This document shows positions 34,661-41,250 of a stretch of 41,250 nucleotides of DNA, in pieces (positions within the stretch are counted from its first letter, which is position 1; each line of letters begins with the position of its first letter). The notes beneath the pieces were generated by a model. The model saw nothing but the letters and a program-made list of their open reading frames with translations. It was not told the origin of the DNA and made no database searches. Where the stretch lies: positions 1-41,250 of the forward strand of contig CAIJPS010000094.1 of NCBI GenBank assembly GCA_903822595.1. Direction: 5' to 3'. Made by a program: the position numbers and the translations under genes. This stretch comes from an uncultured Chlorobiaceae bacterium. Lineage in GTDB: Bacteria > Bacteroidota > Chlorobiia > Chlorobiales > Chlorobiaceae.

Positions 34661-35860
34661 TTACAAAGAAAGTTCCCGCATGATCGTCTCCATATCCTTG
34701 TCTCCCCGTCCAGAGAGATTGACAACAATGATGGCATCTTTTGGCATTGACGGAGCCCTTGTGATGGCATAGTGCATGGCATGGGCCGATTCAAGCGCAC
34801 AGATGATGCCTTCGGTTTTTGCCAGTGTTTCGAGCGCACCAAGAGCTTCGCTGTCGGTGACTGATGTATAGGTCACCAGTCCGAGTTCCTGGAGGTAGCA
34901 GTGTTCAGGGCCGACGCCGGGATAGTCGAGACCTGCGGAGATGGAGTGTGCTTCCTGAACCTGCCCGTCCTCATTCTGGAGAAGTTTTGTGAGCGCTCCG
35001 TGAAGCACTCCGGGTTTTCCGAGGGTCAGTGAGGCTGCATGTCGCTTGTCGAGTCCTTCTCCGGCCGCTTCCACACCAACCAGTTCTATTTCTCCGGCAT
35101 TCTTGAGGAATTCATAAAACATGCCGACTGCATTGCTGCCGCCGCCAACACAAGCGGTGATGACATCGGGCAGCTTTCCTGCCTGTGCAAGAATCTGTGA
35201 ACGGCTCTCTTTTCCTATGATGGCCTGGAAGTCACGCACGATCATCGGGTAGGGATGCATGCCGACCACTGAACCGATAATGTAAAAGGTCTCTTCCGGA
35301 TTATTCATCCAGTCGCGGATTGCTTCGCTTGTCGCATCTTTCAGGGTTTTTGAACCGCTCCCAACCGGCCGTACCTCTGCGCCGAGCAGTTTCATTCTGG
35401 CGACGTTCGGTGCCTGCCGCCTGATATCTTCCTCACCCATATAAACCACACATTCCAGATCAAAAAGGGCGCAAACGGTTGCGGTGGCCACCCCGTGCTG
35501 TCCGGCTCCGGTCTCCGCAATCACCCTCTTTTTGCCCATGCGACGCGCGAGCAGCACCTGGCCGAGTGCGTTGTTGATTTTATGGGCTCCGGTATGGCAG
35601 AGATCCTCCCGTTTGAGATAGATCTGCGCTCCATTCAGCGTTCTGCTGAGCCGTTCGGCATGATAGAGGGGTGTCGGTCTGCCTACATAATCACGGAGCA
35701 GGTGGTCAAGAGTTGCCTGAAAGGTCGGGTCGTTTTTAGCTTTGAAATACTCCGATTCAAGATCGGCTGCATTTTTAACGAGTGTTTCAGGGATAAACTT
35801 GCCGCCGAAACAGCCGAAATGACCGGCTGAATCGGGTGCGGAATAATCAGACGGCACCAT
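34661..35860 (-). CDS. trpB: Tryptophan synthase beta chain
   Basis: Joins indole and serine to make tryptophan with PLP, as the beta part of the alpha2beta2 enzyme. The 399-residue length is normal. Landmarks are [26 protein letters not shown] (PLP Lys), [28 protein letters not shown] (phosphate-binding loop) and [10 protein letters not shown] at the C-terminus. It stands alone: trpA and the rest of the pathway are not in the window. About 220 bp separate it from the next gene upstream, with no obvious attenuator-like Trp leader seen. Confidence 0.96.
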   Translation of the reverse strand: MVPSDYSAPDSAGHFGCFGGKFIPETLVKNAADLESEYFKAKNDPTFQATLDHLLRDYVGRPTPLYHAERLSRTLNGAQIYLKREDLCHTGAHKINNALGQVLLARRMGKKRVIAETGAGQHGVATATVCALFDLECVVYMGEEDIRRQAPNVARMKLLGAEVRPVGSGSKTLKDATSEAIRDWMNNPEETFYIIGSVVGMHPYPMIVRDFQAIIGKESRSQILAQAGKLPDVITACVGGGSNAVGMFYEFLKNAGEIELVGVEAAGEGLDKRHAASLTLGKPGVLHGALTKLLQNEDGQVQEAHSISAGLDYPGVGPEHCYLQELGLVTYTSVTDSEALGALETLAKTEGIICALESAHAMHYAITRAPSMPKDAIIVVNLSGRGDKDMETIMRELSL

Positions 35861-36080
35861 GGAGTGAGAAAAGGTTAAAGAATTATGAACAGAGTGGTTA
35901 CCAGATTCACATGGAAATATACAGGTTTTTCTGTAAACCGGGTTACATCAGGGAACCAGAATAACGCTAATATACCATCTCATAAACCCAATCCAACAGT
36001 TCGGGGTGCACCCGTACCCAGAAATACCGTCCTCTCACCATTCTGCGCGTCGTAATCCCTTTGCATTACGGCAAGAATTC

Positions 36081-37214
36081 TCAGTTTGCGCAGACGGATC
36101 CCCCATGATAAAAAGCTTTAATCCTGTCAACGACCTTATCCACATCGTCATCACTCATTCTCGGATGTATCGGAATATTGAGCGCATCCTGATTCAACTG
36201 CTCACAATTGGGTAGTCGCACATTCGTTTGTCCGTAAAGCGGGTTCAAATGCAGGGGGTGATAACGCAGCGTGGAGTAGATTTGCTCGCGGAGCAGGTAA
36301 TGTGCCAACTCATCGCGTTTGGGTACACGAATGCAGTAGGTGAAATAAGAGTGGCGATCGCCAGACTCAGCGTCAGGTGGTGTTATCAAGTCAGGCACGC
36401 AGGAAAGTTCCTGCTGATACGTTTCCCAGATTGTTCGGCGGCGGGCTTGTAAGGCGTCGATTCGCTCCAACTGGGCCAGCCCGATGCTTGCCGCCAGATT
36501 GGTCGGCAACATTTTGATAAATGGTTCCTGAATATTGTACTCCCACCATCGGCTCTCGCTGCCTGCGGGATTCAAAGCGGCATCAAAGCCGGATTTACCG
36601 ATGCCGCAGTAGCGCATCACTTTGGCACGCTCAATTCGAGCTGGCAGACGGGCTGTAATACCGCCACCCTCACCAACGGTCAGGTTTTTTACTGCGTCGT
36701 AACTGAAAATGCCAATATCTCCAATGGTTCCACAGGGTCGGGCTTTGTAGGTGCTGTCGATCGCATGAGCGGCATCCTCAATGACGGGATACCCAAGTGC
36801 AAGAATCGGATCCAGATCGACAGAGAGCCCCGCATAGTGGACAACCATGATGGCGGCAGTTTTATCGGTGATGTGTGACAGGATATCCCCAACCCGAACA
36901 TTCATGGTTCGCAGGTCGTTGTCACAAAACACCGGTTTGTGCCCGGCGAGCATAATTGCCTGGGCACAGGAAACCCAGGTGAAACTCGGCAGAATAATCT
37001 CGGCTCCGGGGGGCAAGTCGAGCAGAGTAACGGCCATAAACAAGGCATTGGAGCCGCTGTCTACCATAGCGAAGGTGGGCAGTCCATATTTTTCCTGATA
37101 CTTTTTTTCAAACAGGTCGACATTTTTACCAAAACCCATCCATTGGCTCTTCATACATGCCGTGACGTTGGCAATTTCTTCATCGCCGACAATGGAGCCG
37201 AAAACAGATATCAT
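36081..37214 (-). CDS. DegT/DnrJ/EryC1/StrS family sugar aminotransferase
   Basis: A PLP aminotransferase that adds an amino group to a nucleotide-linked keto-sugar, 377 residues. Visible motifs are CMKSQWMGFGKNVDLFE, VDSGSNALFMAV, ILPSFTWVSCAQAI, VIEDAAHAID (PLP Asp) and FSYDAVKNLTVGEGGGI (Schiff-base Lys). It is 11 bp downstream of a GNAT gene on the same strand. The pair (amination, then N-acylation) is typical for making N-acyl amino sugars of surface glycans. The exact sugar cannot be given. Confidence 0.9.
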   Translation of the reverse strand: MISVFGSIVGDEEIANVTACMKSQWMGFGKNVDLFEKKYQEKYGLPTFAMVDSGSNALFMAVTLLDLPPGAEIILPSFTWVSCAQAIMLAGHKPVFCDNDLRTMNVRVGDILSHITDKTAAIMVVHYAGLSVDLDPILALGYPVIEDAAHAIDSTYKARPCGTIGDIGIFSYDAVKNLTVGEGGGITARLPARIERAKVMRYCGIGKSGFDAALNPAGSESRWWEYNIQEPFIKMLPTNLAASIGLAQLERIDALQARRRTIWETYQQELSCVPDLITPPDAESGDRHSYFTYCIRVPKRDELAHYLLREQIYSTLRYHPLHLNPLYGQTNVRLPNCEQLNQDALNIPIHPRMSDDDVDKVVDRIKAFYHGGSVCAN

Positions 37215-37225
37215 CTACTCTCCCG

Positions 37226-37726
37226 TTAACCGTTGTTTGGTTGATAAGCCATTGAAAAATGGTCGCTGTGCTCTCCGGTAATCACAAACCCGTTTTTTTT
37301 ATACCATGCGACAGCAGGATTGGATTGAAGAACCTGAAGGGTCATGGGGCAATGGTTTCCCGATTGTGCAAAGTTCAGCATTGCCTGAAGCGCTTTTCCC
37401 ATGTACCCCTTTTTACGGTAATCTGGCAGGCCAAGGATGACATTATAAATATCCCAGACTTCGCCAAGCAGCCTGATGCCCATACAACCAATAGCGGAGT
37501 GGTTGACTTCAACGATAAACATAAAGTCGTCGCTACGGGTTTTGAATGTATTAAACCATGCGCGCTGTTGTTCCGGGGAAATTACCATTTTATGAAAAAA
37601 GAACGCTCGATGATCATTTTTCCATTGACGAAGATTTTCAAGGTCATCCTCGTTTGCCGCCCGTAGCCGCAGAGAAAGGCCTTCTCCATCGATGGTAATG
37701 CTCTCGTTTTTCTTGAAGCTATCCAT
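37226..37726 (-). CDS. GNAT family N-acetyltransferase
   Basis: A 166-residue acyltransferase: LRLRAANEDDLENLRQWKN (N-terminal strand-helix), VNHSAIGCMGIRLLG, then the acetyl-CoA loop LGLPDYRKKGYMGKALQAML and the C-terminal NPAVAWYKKNGFVITGEHSD. It resembles the amino-sugar N-acetyltransferases related to RimJ/RimL. It precedes the DegT aminotransferase by 11 bp, so it most likely acylates the amino group that enzyme installs. Confidence 0.85.
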   Translation of the reverse strand: MDSFKKNESITIDGEGLSLRLRAANEDDLENLRQWKNDHRAFFFHKMVISPEQQRAWFNTFKTRSDDFMFIVEVNHSAIGCMGIRLLGEVWDIYNVILGLPDYRKKGYMGKALQAMLNFAQSGNHCPMTLQVLQSNPAVAWYKKNGFVITGEHSDHFSMAYQPNNG

Positions 37727-38764
37727 AACTCATAAAGATCCGCATTTGAAGCAGTGAACTCTTTTTGACAGCAGTTAAACTCAAATGCCCCTGTTTTTAC
37801 TTTAAGAATACGGTGCCTGCATCGCAATAAGCACTCATTAAAAAGTTTTACCGAATACATGATCGTTACAGCCAACAATACCCTGGCCTGCAAACAATGA
37901 AATTGATATCAGCTTAAAAAGCAGGCAACAATGATATATAAATTGTACAGATGCAATTGACGATGATTTACGCTAAGATATATAAGTCTCCTATTTTTTT
38001 ATATAACGCATATACACAAAAAACCATAAATACATATTAAGAGCTGTTAAACATAAGCGGTCAGCAATAAGTAATTTCTTAATCCCAGGTTATCAGTTAG
38101 CTAAGTCTTTGGCAGTTTGTCTTTACCTTATTGCAGAATCAATTCCTGTGGATCGCTTATCAACCAGGCAGGTAGTACTTGGCGCAACTCCATTGATTGT
38201 AATAAAATACAATGTCCTCACAATTCTGCAATTAAAATTTTTGCATCTGATGTATGGCTTCAGAAAGTGATGGTATGTTCGAATACGTTTTTTTTAATAC
38301 ACCATTGGCATTTTCACGAATTAATGTAATATATTGCGGTGTGGTGCTTTGTGACTGTCTTTTGGATTGATAAAAGAAAGTGTGATATGCTGCCTGACGG
38401 GGATTGGTAATGATAAGATATGACCAAAATGCTCGTGATTATTCGCAAAATGATTGATGCACCAGTGCCCATTGCTGCATCTTGTTATCGGGGTGGTTGT
38501 TTTTCGCAATTGCCCAAGGTATGTCTCCGATGTTTATTGCTGCCCAACAGGATGATTCACTTGTCCAGTTCTCATGATATCCCGAAAACGCCTCTCTGCC
38601 GATCCCAAGGAACCTTTTTAAAAGGTTATGAAAGGGTGTTGGATAAGTATCAGCATAATTCAAATTGATTGCGGCTGGCAATCTTCCAAGGCTTTCTATC
38701 GTAATTAGTTGGGATTTTTTTTTACCAAATTGCAAGTGACTTTTCAATTATAACGGAGAATAAA
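37727..38764. other. 1-kb AT-rich stretch without a convincing gene
   Basis: Short frames exist on both strands (for example 38420-38668 plus, 38439-38747 minus), but none resembles a known family or has a good ribosome site. The stretch likely holds promoters for the GNAT gene (left) and the RTX gene (right). It could also hold decayed genes or an ncRNA that I cannot recognise. Confidence 0.4.
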
Positions 38765-41250
38765 ATGGCAATAGATCCGAGCATTTATGGCACTCCCGGC
38801 CCTGATTCGTTAGGTGGCGGTGGTACTAACGATACTTTATATGGATATCCTTTAGGTCAAGCATTGTTCCCTTCAGGTAACGACACTCTCGTTGGCAGCG
38901 GAGGTAATGATACCTTGTTTGGTGGAGATGGTAATGATAGTCTTGATGGCGGAAGTGGTACTGATTTGATGTACGGTGGCCCAGGTGATGATATCTATGT
39001 CGTTGGCACTGGAGCTGACCTTGTGTTTGAACTTGTTGGTGAGGGGACTGATCTGGTGCAATCCAGCGTCAGCTACACGTTGCTGGATAATGTCGAGAAT
39101 CTGACACTGACTGGCTCCGGAAACCTGAATGGTTCGGGTAATATCTCGAATAACTACATCACCGGAAACGGCGGCGAAAATACGTTGATAGGCCTTGATG
39201 GTAACGATACGCTGGATGGCGGCAGCGGTAACGATGTGCTGGATGGCGGCAATGGTGATGACTCGCTGATTGGTGGTGCTCAACATGACGTTATCACTGG
39301 TGGTGCTGGTAATGACACCCTGGATGGCGGCAGTGGCAATGATTCTATGACTGGTGGTTCCGGTGATGACGTCTATGTCGTTGATACAGGAAGCGATGTG
39401 GTAACGGAGAGCTCAAATCAAGGCACTGATCTTGTCCTGTCGAGCATTGACTACACGTTGGGTACTAATGTAGAAAACCTGACGCTGACGGGGACAGGAA
39501 ACATTGATGGGACGGGTAATAACTCGAATAATTATATCACCGGAAACAGCGGCAGCAACAGGTTGTCCGGCGATGATGGTAATGATACGCTGGATGGCGG
39601 CAGTGGTAACGATACGCTGGATGGCGGCAGTGGTGATGACTCGCTGATTGGTGGTGCTGGCAATGATTCGCTGATTGGCGGCAGTGGTAACGATACGCTG
39701 GATGGTGGTAGTGGCAATGATTCGATGACTGGTGGTTCAGGCAATGACGTCTATGTCGTTGACAATGCAAACGACCACGTAACGGAAACTTCTGGTTCCG
39801 GTGGTATTGATCTTGTCCTGTCGAGCATTACGTATTCGTTGGGAAGTGGCAGTCGTGTAGAAAACCTGACGCTGACGGGGACAGAAGATATCAATGGCAC
39901 GGGTAATGAGCTGAATAATTACATCATCGGCAACAGCGGGAACAATTTCTTGTTGGGGAGCGGTGGTAATGATACACTTGATGGTGGCAGTGGTAACGAT
40001 ACGCTGGATGGCGGTAGTGGCATTGATTCGATGCTCGGTGGTGCTGGTCATGATTCGTTGTATGGTGGCGAGGCCAATGATATGCTGAATGGTGGTGCCG
40101 GCAATGATACGCTTGATGGCGGCATCGGCAATAACACTATGATTGGTGGTGATGGAGATGATGTCTATATCATTAATGGGACTGGTGTTAACGTAGTAAC
40201 GGAAGGTTCAGGTACAGGAGCGGGTATTGATCTTGTATTATCAAATATTACCTACACGTTGGGAAATAATGTAGAAAACCTGACGCTGACGGGGACTGAG
40301 AACCTTGATGGTACGGGTAATGAGCTTGATAACGTCATCACCGGCAACAGCGGAAACAATTTCCTGTCCGGCCTTGCAGGTCAAGATACGCTCTCTGGCA
40401 ACGGCGGAAACGATACGCTCTCTGGCGGTTCCGGTAATGATTCACTTGATGGTGGAAGTGGCAACGATAGTCTGGATGGCGGCGGTGGAGATGACTCCAT
40501 GAGTGGTGGTGCGGGTAATGACATCTATGTTGTCGACAGCTCAGGCGATGTGGTAACGGAAGGCTCCGGTGAAGGCACCGATCTTGTCGAGTCGAGTATC
40601 ACCTATTCGTTGGGAGATAATGTGGAAAACCTGACGCTGACGGGTACCGGCGATCTGGGTGGTACGGGTAATGAGCTTGGTAACGTCATCACCGGAAACA
40701 GTGGGAACAATTACTTGTCCGGCCTCGGAGGTGATGATACGCTGGTTGGTGGAGCCGGCGATGATACGCTTGATGGCGGAAGCGGAAGCGGCTCCGGGCC
40801 TGGTTATAGCCTGCTCACCCTCGGAACCGCAATTATTGTCACGGGTGACTCCATGGCTGGTGGTATCGGCAATGACACCTATATTGTCGACAGCTCAGGC
40901 GATGTGGTAATCGAAGGTTCCGGTGAAGGCAATGATAGTGTCCTTTCGAGCATCGACTACACCCTGACAGCAAATGTCGAAAACCTGACGCTGACGGGTT
41001 CCGGCGATCTGAGTGGTACGGGTAATGATCTTGATAACGTTATCACCGGAAATAGCGGGAACAATACGCTTGATGGCGGCATTGGCAATGATACGCTGAT
41101 TGGTGGTGCGGGTAATGACACCTATGTTGTCGACAGTTCAGGCGATGTGGTAACGGAAGGATCCGGTGAAGGCAATGATAGTGTCCTGTCGAGCATCGAC
41201 TACACCCTGACAGCAAATGTCGAAAACCTGACGCTGACGGGTTCCGGTGA
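38765..41250 (+). CDS. Giant RTX (hemolysin-type calcium-binding) repeat protein, 5' part
   Basis: From ATG 38765 (ribosome site GGAG 38753-38756 region) an uninterrupted frame of at least 828 codons runs off the window. It has no signal peptide, as expected for type I secretion substrates whose signal is C-terminal. The product consists of GGxGxDxLx nonapeptides (calcium-binding beta-rolls) alternating with a conserved block: NDxYVVDxxGDVVTEGSGEG, VLSSIDYTLGxNVENLTLTG, TGNxLxNxITGNSGNN. Block starts are at 38987, 39365, 39743, 40157, 40517, 40871 and 41114. It may be an adhesin or surface-layer-like protein. Transporter genes are not in view. Confidence 0.92.
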   Translation, partial: MAIDPSIYGTPGPDSLGGGGTNDTLYGYPLGQALFPSGNDTLVGSGGNDTLFGGDGNDSLDGGSGTDLMYGGPGDDIYVVGTGADLVFELVGEGTDLVQSSVSYTLLDNVENLTLTGSGNLNGSGNISNNYITGNGGENTLIGLDGNDTLDGGSGNDVLDGGNGDDSLIGGAQHDVITGGAGNDTLDGGSGNDSMTGGSGDDVYVVDTGSDVVTESSNQGTDLVLSSIDYTLGTNVENLTLTGTGNIDGTGNNSNNYITGNSGSNRLSGDDGNDTLDGGSGNDTLDGGSGDDSLIGGAGNDSLIGGSGNDTLDGGSGNDSMTGGSGNDVYVVDNANDHVTETSGSGGIDLVLSSITYSLGSGSRVENLTLTGTEDINGTGNELNNYIIGNSGNNFLLGSGGNDTLDGGSGNDTLDGGSGIDSMLGGAGHDSLYGGEANDMLNGGAGNDTLDGGIGNNTMIGGDGDDVYIINGTGVNVVTEGSGTGAGIDLVLSNITYTLGNNVENLTLTGTENLDGTGNELDNVITGNSGNNFLSGLAGQDTLSGNGGNDTLSGGSGNDSLDGGSGNDSLDGGGGDDSMSGGAGNDIYVVDSSGDVVTEGSGEGTDLVESSITYSLGDNVENLTLTGTGDLGGTGNELGNVITGNSGNNYLSGLGGDDTLVGGAGDDTLDGGSGSGSGPGYSLLTLGTAIIVTGDSMAGGIGNDTYIVDSSGDVVIEGSGEGNDSVLSSIDYTLTANVENLTLTGSGDLSGTGNDLDNVITGNSGNNTLDGGIGNDTLIGGAGNDTYVVDSSGDVVTEGSGEGNDSVLSSIDYTLTANVENLTLTGSG
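38987..41250 (+). repeat. Composite RTX module array (seven copies visible)
   Basis: Modules start at 38987, 39365, 39743, 40157, 40517, 40871 and 41114, giving spacings of 378, 378, 414, 360, 354 and 243 bp. The last two are nearly identical at the DNA level over their shared length, suggesting recent duplication. The spacing differences come from the number of GGxGxD nonapeptides between the fixed blocks. The final copy is cut by the window. Confidence 0.85.

Noticed and set aside
38420-38747. Overlapping frames on both strands before the RTX gene
   Set aside because: No family resemblance, no ribosome site, and the two strands are equally open; most likely chance.
39532-40051. Minus-strand and alternate-frame ORFs within the RTX region
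   Set aside because: They are repeat-driven shadows (Pro/Leu/Ser or Ile/Thr patterns) of the GGxGxD coding frame.
38987-41250. Tandem repeats considered as a CRISPR array
   Set aside because: The repeats are in-frame coding RTX modules of varying length, without short identical repeats separated by unique spacers.

Overview
The window reads like a chromosomal segment of a green sulfur bacterium (Chlorobiaceae, Chlorobium/Pelodictyon-like). This assignment is an inference: moderate GC, a nifV-nifA pair, a class II photolyase, mreB, tatA and several Fibrobacter-type (FISUMP) and DUF1566 surface domains fit that group, but no rRNA or photosynthesis gene is present to prove it.

Left end (1-6.2 kb): a decaying defence island. 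The 5' part of an ISL3-family transposase gene (minus strand, cut by the window edge) abuts a MvaI/BcnI-type restriction endonuclease that has lost its N-terminus and carries a frameshift. Next come a headless AlbA_2/RecG-like regulator, a headless DUF4325 (STAS-like) protein and an apparently intact type I restriction subunit hsdR with no hsdM or hsdS in the window.

6.2-13.1 kb: housekeeping genes. These are an aldo/keto reductase, mreB, nifV-nifA (homocitrate synthase and the nif activator, minus strand) and an adenine deaminase-hpt purine-salvage pair (minus strand).

13.2-18.9 kb: an unusual metabolic block. A SAM methyltransferase gene overlaps a cyanophycin-synthetase-like ATP-grasp protein whose Mur-ligase half has lost its P-loop. 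These converge on a GNAT-BKACE fusion preceded by a small cupin, and a divergent SDR follows. It looks like an uncharacterised amino-acid or amide pathway.

18.9-24.1 kb: gene debris (AAA ATPase and probable phosphoketolase remnants), corA, a FISUMP-domain lipoprotein-like or secreted protein, and RNase R with a strong terminator.

24.1-28.9 kb: the most striking block. A twin-arginine-exported Ser/Tyr-rich DUF1566 protein is followed by tatA and then by four overlapping genes: radical SAM/SPASM, a Cys-rich partner, radical SAM/SPASM and a family 9 glycosyltransferase. This could be an undescribed protein or peptide modification and export system.

28.9-37.7 kb: a class II photolyase with a glutamine amidotransferase, a Spy-like periplasmic protein, a PLP histidine decarboxylase, tRNA-Ser(CGA), a second DUF1566 gene broken by a 14-bp tandem duplication, tRNA-Gly(GCC), trpB, and a DegT aminotransferase plus GNAT pair (amino-sugar type).

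37.7-41.25 kb: about 1 kb of AT-rich sequence without a convincing gene, then a very long RTX-repeat protein made of seven visible composite modules that runs off the right edge.
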